64,000 nucleotides of DNA from an uncultured archaeon (GCA_902384455.1 CABMCB010000094.1:53305-117304); one strand, 5' to 3'; shown: positions 43,485 through 53,600, counted from the first letter of the stretch. A program made the numbers and translations. Notes: generated from the letters alone by a model not told the origin.

Positions 43485-44702
43485 TCAATCCTTTATTCCC
43501 AGTAGAATCCGCATGAAATCGCGGCCTTCCCTTAGGCCCAGTGACCCTTTTGCGCAGGCTTCTTCAGAGTATTCCGGCAGATTGTCTCCTTTTGTTTTTG
43601 GGTTGTAGATTATGAAGGGTACTGGGTCGCGGTTGTGTGTTTTTAGCGGTATGGGTGTTGCGTGGTCTGGTAGTATTCCTATTGCGAATTCTTCGCCGGA
43701 TTTCTCAAGCGCAAAGAGTATGGGCGCGACGACTTTGGCGTCTAAGTCTTCTATGGCTTTGATTTTCTTTTTTACGTCTCCTTCGTGGCCTGCTTCGTCG
43801 GGTGCTTCTATGTGTACGCAGGCGAAGTTGCCTTTTTCGAGTGCTGATAATGCCGCCTCTACTTTTCCCTCGTAGTTTGTGTCGAGGTATCCTGTTGCTC
43901 CGGGCACGTCTGGGACGGACAGTTCGGTTAGGCGGCCTATTCCTTTGAGTAGGTCTACTGCGGAGATTATGCTTCCTGTTAGGCCGTATTTTTGTTTGAA
44001 GGATTGTAGGTTGGGTTTTTTTCCGCTGCCCCATAGCCATATCATGTTGGCTGGTTTTTTTCCGGCTTTGGTTCTGGCGGCGTTTATGGGGTCGTCTTTT
44101 AGGATTTCGTTTGAGCGTTCCATTATTTGCCGCAGGAATTGAGATGTTTTTGCGCCTTCTGGTTTTGTTGCGGTGGGCCAGTTGTCTTTTATTTGTTTGC
44201 CGACTATGTCGTGGGGCGGTTTGCATTGGATGGCATCGGACCATTTGCTTCTTAGAACCATTATGTGCCTGTATCCAACACCCGGATGAAACTCCGCGCC
44301 CATCTGCCCCAACTCCTTTTGAAGCCGCCGTATTATTTTTGCTCCCTCTTCGGAATTGATGTGGCCTGCGTTGAAGTCTATTATGGCGCCGTCTTTCTCA
44401 GTGATTAGGTTGCACCTGAACGCGACGTCGTTGGGCCCCATATTTATTCCCATGCTCGCCGCCTCAATTGGCGCGCGGCCGCTGTATGATTTGCTTAGGT
44501 CGTAGCCCAGTAGTGATAGGTGGGCTGCGTCGCTTCCTGCGGGGAATCTTTCGTCTGAGACCGTCTTAAGTAGGCCGCATCTCCCTGTTTTTGCGAGTTT
44601 GTTTAGCGCGGGTTTTTTGGCGGCTTGTAGGGGTGTTTTGCCTTTTAGCTGTTTTAGCGGCATGTCGCTCATGCCGTCGCCGATTATTATGACGTATTTC
44701 AT
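43485..44702 (-). CDS. apgM: Cofactor-independent phosphoglycerate mutase (archaeal type)
   Basis: 405 aa of the alkaline-phosphatase superfamily. Metal and nucleophile motifs: KYVIIIGDGMSDMPLKQL at the start, PAGSDAAHLSLLGYD with the catalytic Ser, GRAPIEAASMG, then DEAGHEGDVKKKIKAIEDLD and GILPDHATPIPLKTH. Interconverts 3- and 2-phosphoglycerate in glycolysis/gluconeogenesis without 2,3-bisphosphoglycerate. Full length with all ligand motifs. Divergent from the GNAT gene. Confidence 0.95.
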   Translation of the reverse strand: MKYVIIIGDGMSDMPLKQLKGKTPLQAAKKPALNKLAKTGRCGLLKTVSDERFPAGSDAAHLSLLGYDLSKSYSGRAPIEAASMGINMGPNDVAFRCNLITEKDGAIIDFNAGHINSEEGAKIIRRLQKELGQMGAEFHPGVGYRHIMVLRSKWSDAIQCKPPHDIVGKQIKDNWPTATKPEGAKTSQFLRQIMERSNEILKDDPINAARTKAGKKPANMIWLWGSGKKPNLQSFKQKYGLTGSIISAVDLLKGIGRLTELSVPDVPGATGYLDTNYEGKVEAALSALEKGNFACVHIEAPDEAGHEGDVKKKIKAIEDLDAKVVAPILFALEKSGEEFAIGILPDHATPIPLKTHNRDPVPFIIYNPKTKGDNLPEYSEEACAKGSLGLREGRDFMRILLGIKD

Positions 44703-44756
44703 TTGTGGTTGATTTTATCCTAGAGAGTGGAAATTAAATAGGGAAGGTATTTTGGT

Positions 44757-45209
44757 GTGAAGATTAGGCCTTTTGAGTTGGGGGATGCGAAGGATATTGC
44801 GCGTCTTCATACTTCTGAGAAGGGTTGGTTTGAGGAGGATTATGTTAGTGAGGAGTTTGTTGATGCTGCAAGCAGGCGGCTTGATTTCCAGTTTTTTGTG
44901 GCAATAGACTTGGACGGCAGGTTTGCGGGTTTTGTGGGGGCGCTTTTTTACGACTCAGTAGGCAGGGCTGAAGTGGGTCCTATTGCGGTTGAGCCTTATG
45001 CGCGCGGTAAGGGTGTTGGTGGGGAGCTTCTTGAGTCGATGGTTGAGTTCCTTAGGGGTAAGGGCATTAGGAGGGTTGCTGCTCTTGTGAAGGCGGGCAA
45101 CAAGGAGGCTCTTCGTTTTTTTGAGTATCACGGCTTCCACAATGAGGCGTTGCTGGGCAGTTACACCAGGAGGGGGGAGGACGTGGCGCAGCTTGTCAGG
45201 TTTATCTGA
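44757..45209 (+). CDS. GNAT-family acetyltransferase
   Basis: 150 aa starting at GTG (KIRPFELGDAKDIARLHTSE). The acetyl-CoA-binding region is VGPIAVEPYARGKGVGGELL, followed by FFEYHGFHN. Usual single-domain length. It transfers an acetyl group to a protein N-terminus or small molecule; the substrate is unknown. Confidence 0.88.
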   Translation: MKIRPFELGDAKDIARLHTSEKGWFEEDYVSEEFVDAASRRLDFQFFVAIDLDGRFAGFVGALFYDSVGRAEVGPIAVEPYARGKGVGGELLESMVEFLRGKGIRRVAALVKAGNKEALRFFEYHGFHNEALLGSYTRRGEDVAQLVRFI

Positions 45210-45214
45210 TTTTG

Positions 45215-46186
45215 TTATCTGCCGACTTCTATTATCGTCCGGGCTATTTGGCGCCAGCTGTATTTTAGCGCCGTATTCCTTACTCGGACCCTGTCTTTTT
45301 TTGCGGCTTCAATTATGCTTTCCGCCAGTTTCTTGGGTTTTCCGACTGGAGTCAGTATTCCCGCATCGTAAGTTACTATTTCAGGTATTCCGCCGACTGG
45401 AGTTGCCACCACGGGGCAGCCGCATGCCATTGCCTCAAGTAGGGTGAGTGGCGTTCCTTCGGAGCGCGATGGCAGGCAGAATACGTCACAGATGTTGTAG
45501 TATGCGGGGAGGTTTTCGTGGCTTATTTTTCCTGCGTACTTAATCCGCGGGACCTCCTTCACTTCGTCGCCTCCTACGGCGATCAGCGAATACTCTTGAG
45601 GCAGGTAATTTAGCGCGTCGACCAGGTCCGCGAATCCCTTGGACTTGGTTAGGCGGCCTACGAACAGGATTTTTTTTGCGGTTTCTTGGGTTCTTTTTTT
45701 GGGTTTGAATTGTTCTGTGTCTACGCCGGGGTATATGACGTGCATCTTGCTTTCGTTTTCGATTTTTGTGAGGAATTTTTTCAGCCTTTCGTTTATGCAC
45801 ACTATCCGTTCTGTGAGTATCAGGTCCAGCACTTCGAATGCGGCGTCCACGTATGTGAACGGGCTGAAGTATGCTTTTTTGTCGGTGAAGAACCTTTGGA
45901 GCCCGCTTCCGTGGAATATGGATACGACCCTCTTTGTTTTTGTTATGAGGCGCAGTGAATGGCTGTTTGAGATTACTAGGTCGTATGAGCTTAGGTCGTG
46001 GGATGTCAGGCAGAATCTGAGCGTCGTCCATGTGAGTGAGAGGTGGCCGCCGATTTTCTTTTTGGGGGATATTACGTCTATTTTGTGGCCGTCTTTTTTG
46101 AGTGCGTTTGTTAGTTCTTTGATGTAGAGTTCTACTCCGCCTACGTTTTGGTCTGGGTCTGATGCTGTGAGTATTGCTATGTTCAT
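45215..46186 (-). CDS. Family 4 glycosyltransferase A
   Basis: 323 aa, GT-B fold. The N-terminal acceptor domain begins MNIAILTASDPDQNVGGVEL. The C-terminal donor domain has LFVGRLTKSKGFADLVDALN and SRSEGTPLTLLEAMACGCPV with the EX7E-type glutamates. Likely adds a sugar to a lipid carrier for glycoprotein or glycolipid synthesis, fitting the many glycosylatable surface proteins. Overlaps the next glycosyltransferase by ATGA. Confidence 0.9.
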   Translation of the reverse strand: MNIAILTASDPDQNVGGVELYIKELTNALKKDGHKIDVISPKKKIGGHLSLTWTTLRFCLTSHDLSSYDLVISNSHSLRLITKTKRVVSIFHGSGLQRFFTDKKAYFSPFTYVDAAFEVLDLILTERIVCINERLKKFLTKIENESKMHVIYPGVDTEQFKPKKRTQETAKKILFVGRLTKSKGFADLVDALNYLPQEYSLIAVGGDEVKEVPRIKYAGKISHENLPAYYNICDVFCLPSRSEGTPLTLLEAMACGCPVVATPVGGIPEIVTYDAGILTPVGKPKKLAESIIEAAKKDRVRVRNTALKYSWRQIARTIIEVGR

Positions 46187-47286
46187 TTCTTTGTTGTTTT
46201 TTGGTATGTTTCTTTGAGTTTTTTGGAGAGTGTTTTCCAGTCGTATTTTTCTTCTGCGAGTTTTCTGGCTGCGTACGCCCTTTTTGCCGCGTGCTCAGGG
46301 TCTTCGTAGATTTTTTTGAGGGTTTGAGCCATTTCGTCTGGTTTTCCGACTGTCACGACGTATCCTGCCCCGTCGAGTATGTGTTTTATTTCGCCTACGT
46401 CTGTTGCGACGATTGGTTTGCCTGATGCCATGTATTCGAATAGTTTTACGTTGCTTTGGTATCTTATTCCGGGCAGGTTCATGAAGGGTATTACGAGGGC
46501 GTCTGTTTCCGCTATGATTTGGGGCAGTTTTTGGTGCGGCTGCATTCCCTTGAACTCAAAGATTTTTGCGAGCCCTTTTTCTTCGACTATGCGTTTGAGT
46601 TCCTCTTCTTTTTCTCCGCCTCCGACTATGACGCATTTGGCGTTTGGGAGGTCTTTTTTCAGCGCCGCGGCGGCGTCAACCAGAGGGAGTATGTGGTCTA
46701 TCTTTTTTAGCATACCCATGTAGAGAAACGTGAATCTGCTATGGCGTATTATGCGCGGCTTGAATTCCCGAGTGTTTACGCCGTTTGTGAGGTAAACGCA
46801 TTTTTTGTGGTATCTAGCCGGGATTTTTTCCTCAAGGATCAGCCGGTTAGAATAAAGTATCGAGTCGGACAGCGCCATTGCGGCTTTGGCCAAAAATGTA
46901 GTCAACTGTATTTTGAGCCAGTTTTCCTTGTTGTCGGAGAGAGTGTCCGGGTCCCATTCGTCGCAGTCGAAGACGATTTTCCCGCCGAAAAACGTTTTGT
47001 ATGCCAAGGCCGGCGGCAGAGTGAAGAGGTGGGGTTTGAGTACGTGAATTATGTCGGGCCTGAATTCCCGCATCTTCTTCATGGTTCTAAGCCACCAACT
47101 CAGAATATTGCCAAACGACTTCTTTTGCAGCGGGAAGTAAAACCATTTTTCAGTGGAAGAAACCCCGTACCTGTCTTCATAAGGCAGCACCAGGAGGACT
47201 TCGTCGTCCAGATTTTTCAGCAGATTGTATACTCTGCTTGTGCTGGCTCCTGCAGTCGAAAACGGGGATATTGCTAAAATTTTCAT
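46183..47286 (-). CDS. Family 4 glycosyltransferase B
   Basis: 367 aa from MKILAISPFSTAGASTSRVY. The acceptor domain contains RPDIIHVLKPH and KIVFDCDEWD. The donor domain has VGGGEKEEELKRIVEEKGLA and FEYMASGKPIVATDVGEIKH. I chose the ATG at 47286 because it overlaps the upstream stop by ATGA and begins the family sequence; upstream in-frame residues are a shadow of the neighbouring gene. Works with glycosyltransferase A. Confidence 0.9.
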   Translation of the reverse strand: MKILAISPFSTAGASTSRVYNLLKNLDDEVLLVLPYEDRYGVSSTEKWFYFPLQKKSFGNILSWWLRTMKKMREFRPDIIHVLKPHLFTLPPALAYKTFFGGKIVFDCDEWDPDTLSDNKENWLKIQLTTFLAKAAMALSDSILYSNRLILEEKIPARYHKKCVYLTNGVNTREFKPRIIRHSRFTFLYMGMLKKIDHILPLVDAAAALKKDLPNAKCVIVGGGEKEEELKRIVEEKGLAKIFEFKGMQPHQKLPQIIAETDALVIPFMNLPGIRYQSNVKLFEYMASGKPIVATDVGEIKHILDGAGYVVTVGKPDEMAQTLKKIYEDPEHAAKRAYAARKLAEEKYDWKTLSKKLKETYQKTTKK

Positions 47287-47984
47287 TGCACCTGTACGCA
47301 CTGAGGGTTTCCTGGAACGCACACGTACCTCGTGTTGCCGTGGGACCTGTCGCACGAATCCACGCGCTCAGGAGCCGTAAGCCACTTGCAAGTTCCATTC
47401 ACACACCGCGGCTTCAAAATCTCGCGGACGACATTGTTGTTGACGCAGATGTAGGGCCCGTAATGGTCCACTCCGCAGTCCAATGGAGAATTGCATTGAA
47501 GGCAGGGTTCGCAAGGCCCTCCGCAGTCAACCTCTTCTTCCCCGTGGTTCATTTCGCCGTCAAAGCACGAGAGGAAACAGGACGGACAAGGTCCTCCGCA
47601 GTCAATCCACGTCTCATTGAAGTCCCATACGCCGTTTGAGCACTTCTCCAAAGTCGAGTTCACGTCATTGTAAGACTCTGCCAACAGCGTGGCGGTTGTA
47701 GTTGATGATGAGGGAGTTATGTTCAACGTGGGTATGAGAGGGTTCTGGCGTAAGGCGGACGACTCATCCGCCTTCTTCTTTATCGGCTCAACCACTTTGG
47801 AGACAAATATTGAATCCCCTTTGGGGTCTTCCAGGGTGCTTGCGAAACTTGAGACGTAGATTCCCACGACGAGTATTATACTTAACGTAGCAAATACGAG
47901 GCCGTAGTTGAATGCTCTGCTTGTGGACGAGGGCATGTTGTTTAATGAGTCGCGTGCCCACCTTAAACTCGCCTTCCCTGCCAT
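47283..47984 (-). CDS. Membrane-anchored Cys-rich protein (DCGGPC repeats)
   Basis: 233 aa. One N-terminal membrane anchor near residues 27-50 (YGLVFATLSIILVVGIYVSS), then a Ser/Thr-rich stalk. The Cys-rich head has WIDCGGPCPSC and VDCGGPCEPC repeats, typical of DPANN-type extracellular proteins, and later CVNGTCKWLTAPERVDSC. The first gene of the glycosyltransferase string, coupled by ATGA, so it may be a glycosylation target or partner. Confidence 0.8.
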   Translation of the reverse strand: MAGKASLRWARDSLNNMPSSTSRAFNYGLVFATLSIILVVGIYVSSFASTLEDPKGDSIFVSKVVEPIKKKADESSALRQNPLIPTLNITPSSSTTTATLLAESYNDVNSTLEKCSNGVWDFNETWIDCGGPCPSCFLSCFDGEMNHGEEEVDCGGPCEPCLQCNSPLDCGVDHYGPYICVNNNVVREILKPRCVNGTCKWLTAPERVDSCDRSHGNTRYVCVPGNPQCVQVQ

Positions 47985-48073
47985 GATGAATGCCGTTTTC
48001 GTTTGTTTACTGCGCCGTTACAACATTAATAGGTTTCCGCTAATACTAAATAATATATAGTGCGGAAAGAAGG

Positions 48074-50233
48074 ATGGAAAAACGTCATACGCTCATTTTT
48101 TTTGCTCTGGTCGCCTTAGCGCTTGCTTCGTCTGCTTCAGCAGAGATACTGGGGGTTACGACCAACAAGCATGAAGTGCGCGTCGGAGGCACGCTTTACG
48201 TCGAAGTTACGGTTGGAGGGGACGAGTCCTGCGGGAGCGACGTCGAGTTTTACATGGACAACGACACCAAAGCTTTCAGCATAAAGCGCCCTGCCTGCGA
48301 GACAAGCGTGCAATCAACCAACTGGGATTGGGCGATTAAGGACCTCGACTGCGGCACCCACGTCGCCCGCGTCATACTGAAGAGGAACGGAGAAATCTTA
48401 GGTAAGGCGGAGGCGACATTCGACGTAGGAAACCCCCCGACGTTCATCATCACTCCGGAACAGCCGACTGTAGGCAAAGACGTTTTCATCACATTCAACG
48501 ACAGAACAAACGGCTCGACGATATCAGACGTCAAGGCGAACATATACGACAAGACGGCAAGAACACGAGCAGACTACATCACAAATGACAAAGGAACAAT
48601 CGACTACATGCCGTCTTCATACGGAGACTACGAAATAACAATAACCGACCGCCAATACTGCGGAAGAATCGCATTCGAAGCCAAACGCAAAACAATAGTC
48701 ATAGGACCCCAACCAAAAACACCCATCACCGGGGAATTGACTTCAATCATAGTGCCTCAGGGAGTGGGCGTAAAAGTACTCAAAAAAGACGGCAGCCTAT
48801 ACAAAAACCTCTTCACCCCAAACTCAGGAGAAGTCAACTTCACAGTTGAAAACGCAGGCGAATACACAATCACCGTAGGCGACCTATCCACACAATACTG
48901 GCCGGTCAAATTAGACCTTACCGTATCAGACAAGCCAACCCCGGAAGTTGCCGCATGGCCCAACCTTGCCGTCGGAGGCCGCACAGTCAATATTTCTGTG
49001 GGGGATAGAGGGCAGCCTCTTGGAGGCGCGGCTGTGACTGTGACTAAGCCGGACGGCGACGTTAAACAGTTCACCACCAAGGAGGACGGCGTTATATTGT
49101 TCGAAGATACATTGGTCGCAGGCAACTACTCCGTACTCGTATCTAAAGACAGGTACTTGAATGCCACAAGTCAGTTTACTGTGGTGCACATGATGTACGC
49201 TCAACTGACGCCCGACAAGCCGCAAACTGGAGACAGCATAACAGTGAGGGCAGTTGATGAGAGAAACACTTTGGTTTCGGGCGCGACGGTCGACGTGGAC
49301 GGAAAAAGCGGTCTGACAGATGCAAACGGCGCTCACACGTTCAACCTCGATGAAGTCGGCCTTTATAATATTAGTGTGAGTAAGGACGGTTATGTTCCCA
49401 CTGACTTGAATGTGCTTGTGGGCGACGAGCTTTCCATTAGTCTTTCCAGAAGCGATGCTGAGATAGGGACGGTAGTGGAGGCTGCGGTTTTCAATCACCT
49501 TGGCAGTCCGGTTGACGCTAACATAGTGGTTTCGTCCCCCTCGGGGGATGCTCAGGAGAAATACGCTTCGGGGGTACAGTATAATCCCCGCGAAGACGGA
49601 AACCACTCTTTCACCGCCGAAAAAGAAGGTTACGTTTCCGCAAACGCGCAACTGCGCGCCTTCCGGCATCCTGTTGAAGCGTCCATAAGCCTCGTCTACG
49701 ACTTCCTTGTGGTGAACGTCACAAGCCACGGTTATCCTGCTGCCGGCATCCCAGTTGCTATCCAGCTGCCTCAAGGCGGCGCAACAGTCATGTTTTCCAC
49801 AAACAAAAGCGGGCAGGCAGGCGTCGAGATGACCGCCGCCGGACCTGTCTCAGTCACAGTAAACCCCGGAGGAAGCAACAGAGTTTACGCATCCACCAAA
49901 GCGGACGCCAACGTGGAAAAAAGCTACAGCTTAGGCCTTCTTGTTCCGCCCGTTGTGCTTATCGCCGCCGTCGCGCTTTCACTCATCGTGCTTACTAGAG
50001 TCTTTAAGATGAGGAGGAAGAGGCAGAAGGGCGGGAAAGTGGTTTCAGGGATTTACAAGCACGGCGAAGTAAGCTCTCTGGCCAGAACGCGAGAGAGAAC
50101 TGCCGCAGACAAACCTAAAGCAGCGGCAGCATCATGGCCTGAAACCGAAGAGAAGGCCAGCAGCGCATCCAGAGGAAAAGAAGGCGAAACAAGCCCCCCG
50201 CGCAGAGGGCTTATGAAGCTTAAGGATTCCTGA
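48074..50233 (+). CDS. Ig-like surface protein with C-terminal anchor A
   Basis: 719 aa. Signal peptide (LIFFALVALALASSASA). Five or more Ig/carboxypeptidase-regulatory-like beta domains (for example VSGATVDVDGKSGLTDANGA, YNISVSKDGYVPTDLNVLVG). A membrane helix lies near 625-645 (LLVPPVVLIAAVALSLIVLT), then a basic cytoplasmic tail of about 75 residues (RVFKMRRKRQKGGK ... RRGLMKLKDS). The long charged tail could contact cytoplasmic partners. A TATA-like run TAAATAATATATAG lies upstream. Confidence 0.85.
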   Translation: MEKRHTLIFFALVALALASSASAEILGVTTNKHEVRVGGTLYVEVTVGGDESCGSDVEFYMDNDTKAFSIKRPACETSVQSTNWDWAIKDLDCGTHVARVILKRNGEILGKAEATFDVGNPPTFIITPEQPTVGKDVFITFNDRTNGSTISDVKANIYDKTARTRADYITNDKGTIDYMPSSYGDYEITITDRQYCGRIAFEAKRKTIVIGPQPKTPITGELTSIIVPQGVGVKVLKKDGSLYKNLFTPNSGEVNFTVENAGEYTITVGDLSTQYWPVKLDLTVSDKPTPEVAAWPNLAVGGRTVNISVGDRGQPLGGAAVTVTKPDGDVKQFTTKEDGVILFEDTLVAGNYSVLVSKDRYLNATSQFTVVHMMYAQLTPDKPQTGDSITVRAVDERNTLVSGATVDVDGKSGLTDANGAHTFNLDEVGLYNISVSKDGYVPTDLNVLVGDELSISLSRSDAEIGTVVEAAVFNHLGSPVDANIVVSSPSGDAQEKYASGVQYNPREDGNHSFTAEKEGYVSANAQLRAFRHPVEASISLVYDFLVVNVTSHGYPAAGIPVAIQLPQGGATVMFSTNKSGQAGVEMTAAGPVSVTVNPGGSNRVYASTKADANVEKSYSLGLLVPPVVLIAAVALSLIVLTRVFKMRRKRQKGGKVVSGIYKHGEVSSLARTRERTAADKPKAAAASWPETEEKASSASRGKEGETSPPRRGLMKLKDS

Positions 50234-50242
50234 ATCGGCAGA

Positions 50243-50252
50243 AGTTTATATA
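50243..50252 (+). promoter_or_regulatory. TATA box of second Ig-like gene
   Basis: AGTTTATATA lies 22 bases before the ATG at 50275 and soon after the upstream stop. It suggests an independent, nearly leaderless transcript. Confidence 0.55.
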
Positions 50253-50274
50253 GCGGCGTCATTAATTTAGTATT

Positions 50275-52428
50275 ATGCTCTCCCCCAACAGACGCATAAT
50301 TGGACTGTCGCTTCTGACACTAATCACAATAACACTGATTGCCTCGCTGGCTTCTGCCGCCTACGACACCGGCGGCATACAAATAGACCTCAATGACACA
50401 AGGCTCACGGCAGGAGACGACTTCACACTCCAAATAGAGTTCCAGGACCCGGAATACAACGACTCACGAAGAGTGGAAGTTCTGGTGGAGATAGACGGAA
50501 CCCAAGTCCACCTACAAGACCACACAGTCAACTTCATTGAAGGCCAGAAATACCAGTTGAACATAAGCAGCAGCAGCTTCCGCGACGAAAAAGACGACAA
50601 CGTTTTTGAATCGATGCTGATGAAATACGAATGCGACACCAGCCACACGATTTCAGTCGAAGTCGATGACCAAGTGGACACCGCAACAGACGAGCTCACA
50701 TACAAGGTTGACGGCGAAGACTTCAAGACAATCACGATAACCCCCAGCGTACCCAACCTCAAAGACAACACAGTAGTCTACGTCTCAGACTACCGCGACA
50801 GAGACTTTAGCGGAGTAGACGTCCGATGGACGTGGGTAAGCGACACCAACGGAGACACGGACAACGCATGGGACATAGCAGACAAATACAGAACAGTCAG
50901 AACCAGCAGCGGCGGCGAAACATCAACAAACTTCGGCACCAGATTCGGAACAGACGCAAGAGGCAAATACCAGCTTGACGTATACACCGCAGGCTACTGC
51001 CTCAACACCAAAACAGTCGACGTAGACAGCGAAATCGCATACGTAGGCCCCAACCCTTCGGTGCCCAAGGTGGGTGAGCAGTTCACAATCCGCGTCACAA
51101 GCAAGGAGGGAAGCAGCGCAGTTTCTGGCATACAAGTCAAAGTCGGAAGCAACCAAGCTCTCACAGACGCCAACGGATACGCCCGCTTCACAATCAACTC
51201 GCCCGGAGACTACGACCTAGTAATAGGCGCCACAGGAGACTACTCCAACACACCTATTCTTGGGACGATCACCGTGGCAGCCAAAGGCGGACTGGCGATA
51301 GCAATAAGCAACAACAAACCCAACATAGGCGAAGCCGTCACTTTGACTGTGACAGGACCAGACGGAGCAGTAATGCCAAGCGCCGCAGTTGCGCTTGCAG
51401 CCCCCGACGGAAGCGGTGGAACATACACCACAACAACAGCAGGAACAGTCTCCTACACGCCAACCCAAAGCGGAACATACAGAATAACCGCGTCCAAATC
51501 AGGGTACACCAACGGCACCGCAACATTCTCCACCCAAAACACATTCAAAGTCACAATAGACAACCCAAGCGCATGGATAATAGGAGCACAAGTATCAGTG
51601 ACCGTACTTTCCTACGCAAACCAGCCAGTCCAAGACGCGGCAGTAATGATAAAAGACACCACAACAAGCGCAACAACAGACCTAAACGGCCGCGCCATAA
51701 TTTCGCTTCCTAAGGCGGGCGACGTTCAGGTGCTGGTTAGGAAGGCGACTTATCAGGATGCCACTGTAACTCAGCGCGTTCAATGCAACCTGCAGGCGAC
51801 TGCGACTCCGAGTTCTTTGGACGTCGGAGACCAAAGCATCATCACAGTCTTAAACGACGCCAACAAACCCGTTGCCGCAGACCTTAGGGTGACAAGCCCA
51901 GACGGCAGCGAAGTAGTGGCAAAAAGCGACTACACCCTGACCACCGACAAGGAAGGAGAATACCGCATAGACGCAAGCCTGGCCGGATGCCAGCAGTCCA
52001 CTGTTACTGTCACAGCCCGCAGGCAACCTCTAACCTTAACCACCGAAGTCCAAGACGACAAACTTTTGGTGACGGCCTTAAGCAACACTAAGGTGGCAGC
52101 TGGGGTTTCCCTGAGGATTTCCTCTCCGGCAGGCACTAAGACGGTCATCACAAACAATAGGGGAGAGGCTACAGTAGACCTTGCTGAAAACGGAAACTAC
52201 ACGGTGACGTCTGCGGACTCCCGCTACATTCCGGCTACGACCACATTCGAGAAGGAGTCGTCGGCGCTCGGAAGGTACTGGTGGATAATCATCGTCCTGG
52301 GCGTTGCGATAGTCATAGTGGCTGTGGTGGCGCTCGCAGTGATGCAGGCGTACAAGAAGGTCAACCGAAGAAGAAGGCCCCCGCACGTGCTTGACATAAA
52401 AGACGAAGACACGCACCTCAACCCGTAA
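50275..52428 (+). CDS. Ig-like surface protein with C-terminal anchor B
   Basis: 717 aa with the same plan as the preceding gene: signal peptide (LSLLTLITITLIASLASA), repeated Ig-like beta domains (SGIQVKVGSNQALTDANGYA, VKVTIDNPSAWIIG-like, VQDAAVMIKDTTTSATTDLN), a membrane helix near 675-700 (YWWIIIVLGVAIVIVAVVAL) and a short basic tail. Paired Cys residues occur in the N-terminal domain. Probably a diverged duplicate that shares a role in the cell envelope. Confidence 0.83.
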   Translation: MLSPNRRIIGLSLLTLITITLIASLASAAYDTGGIQIDLNDTRLTAGDDFTLQIEFQDPEYNDSRRVEVLVEIDGTQVHLQDHTVNFIEGQKYQLNISSSSFRDEKDDNVFESMLMKYECDTSHTISVEVDDQVDTATDELTYKVDGEDFKTITITPSVPNLKDNTVVYVSDYRDRDFSGVDVRWTWVSDTNGDTDNAWDIADKYRTVRTSSGGETSTNFGTRFGTDARGKYQLDVYTAGYCLNTKTVDVDSEIAYVGPNPSVPKVGEQFTIRVTSKEGSSAVSGIQVKVGSNQALTDANGYARFTINSPGDYDLVIGATGDYSNTPILGTITVAAKGGLAIAISNNKPNIGEAVTLTVTGPDGAVMPSAAVALAAPDGSGGTYTTTTAGTVSYTPTQSGTYRITASKSGYTNGTATFSTQNTFKVTIDNPSAWIIGAQVSVTVLSYANQPVQDAAVMIKDTTTSATTDLNGRAIISLPKAGDVQVLVRKATYQDATVTQRVQCNLQATATPSSLDVGDQSIITVLNDANKPVAADLRVTSPDGSEVVAKSDYTLTTDKEGEYRIDASLAGCQQSTVTVTARRQPLTLTTEVQDDKLLVTALSNTKVAAGVSLRISSPAGTKTVITNNRGEATVDLAENGNYTVTSADSRYIPATTTFEKESSALGRYWWIIIVLGVAIVIVAVVALAVMQAYKKVNRRRRPPHVLDIKDEDTHLNP

Positions 52429-52445
52429 AGGTTGAAGTAACTCTA

Positions 52446-52476
52446 GCCGCCCCTAAAGGGGCGGCCAACCATTTTT
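52446..52476 (+). terminator. Hairpin-T-run terminator
   Basis: GCCGCCCC-TAAA-GGGGCGGC forms a perfect 8-bp stem at 52446-52465, followed by TTTTTT at 52471. It lies 18 bases after the Ig-like gene stop and before nop5. Such an ideal hairpin is unusual for Archaea but fits its position. Confidence 0.75.
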
Positions 52477-52535
52477 TATTTGGAGTGACCGGGTTCAGCA
52501 TTAAAAAGCCCGTTTGACCATACTTCTTAGCACGT

Positions 52536-53597
52536 ATGGTTCTGGTGACAGTAAACGCGTTGGGCGCCTTCGCCATAAAGAAAGGCAGGGTCATTGAGCA
52601 GCGGCTCTTTCCCACAGATGAAGCCCGAGTAGTAGGCGACGAGATAACACCAGAGGAAGACGAACTCATACAGCTTCTCATCAAAACAGGCAACAAAGAA
52701 ATTGAGACTTCAGACCCGCGCAGATACCGCAGCAAAGGATACGACGCAACATTTAAGTCCTCCAACGAATTCTTGGACGCCTACGAAGTCGCAAATAAAG
52801 TAGGTATCCCCCCGCAGGAAGTCGAAAAAAGGATTCAGGCAGTAAACACCGCTTTAACGCGCATGCGCCTTACTCAAGTCGGCCGCGACCAGCTTGTGAT
52901 TCAGGCTGTGGCCGCGATAGACGACATTGATGAGGTGGGTAACCGTCTTGTTGAGCGTCTGCGCGAGTGGTACAGCCTGCATTTTCCCGAACTGAATTAT
53001 TTGGCGACTAAGCACAGCGTCTATGCGCGCATAGTCCGCGACACGGGACTGCGCGAGGATTACGTTAAGGAGAAGCTCCCTTACGACGCGGAATTCGTCA
53101 GCGACATAATAAAGGCGAGCAAAGACTCAGTCGGCGGAACGTTCACGAAGCAGGATGCGGAAGCAGCCCAAAAACTCACTGAACCGTTACTTGCCGTCTG
53201 GAAAACGCGCGACGACATAGAAAAATACCTCACAGAACTGATGCAGGAGGTGGCGCCAAACCTTTCGGCGGTAGTCGGACCCATAATAGCCGCACGCCTA
53301 ATTCAGATAGCAGGCGGACTGGAAAACCTCTCCCGCATGCCCGCAAGCACAATACAGATACTTGGTGCTGAAGACGCGTTCTTCCGCTTCCTAAAGACTG
53401 GGCAGAGACCGCCCAAGCACGGAATCATTTTCGCGCACCCTGACATAAGAAGCAAACCGAAGGTGGCTCGCGGGCGGCTCGCAAGGACGCTTGCAGCCAA
53501 GGCGACGACCGCGGCGAAGACGGATTACTTCAAGGGGGGCTTCATAGGAGACCGCCTGACAGACGAGTTCAAAAAACGAGTGAAGTCGCTCTCCTGA
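52536..53597 (+). CDS. nop5: Nop5/Nop56-58 C/D-box sRNP protein
   Basis: 353 aa. The N-terminal fibrillarin-binding domain starts MVLVTVNALGAFAIKKGRVI. A coiled-coil middle follows, then the Nop domain with LSAVVGPIIAARLIQIAGGL, MPASTIQILGAEDAFFRFLK and RPPKHGIIFAHPDIR. The C-terminus is Lys/Arg/Ala-rich. The core scaffold of archaeal C/D sRNPs, binding L7Ae-bound guide RNA and fibrillarin. Fibrillarin is not adjacent, which differs from many archaea. A TATA-like TTAAAAAG lies about 30 bases upstream. Two C/D sRNAs are found 7 kb away. Confidence 0.95.
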   Translation: MVLVTVNALGAFAIKKGRVIEQRLFPTDEARVVGDEITPEEDELIQLLIKTGNKEIETSDPRRYRSKGYDATFKSSNEFLDAYEVANKVGIPPQEVEKRIQAVNTALTRMRLTQVGRDQLVIQAVAAIDDIDEVGNRLVERLREWYSLHFPELNYLATKHSVYARIVRDTGLREDYVKEKLPYDAEFVSDIIKASKDSVGGTFTKQDAEAAQKLTEPLLAVWKTRDDIEKYLTELMQEVAPNLSAVVGPIIAARLIQIAGGLENLSRMPASTIQILGAEDAFFRFLKTGQRPPKHGIIFAHPDIRSKPKVARGRLARTLAAKATTAAKTDYFKGGFIGDRLTDEFKKRVKSLS

Positions 53598-53600
53598 CCG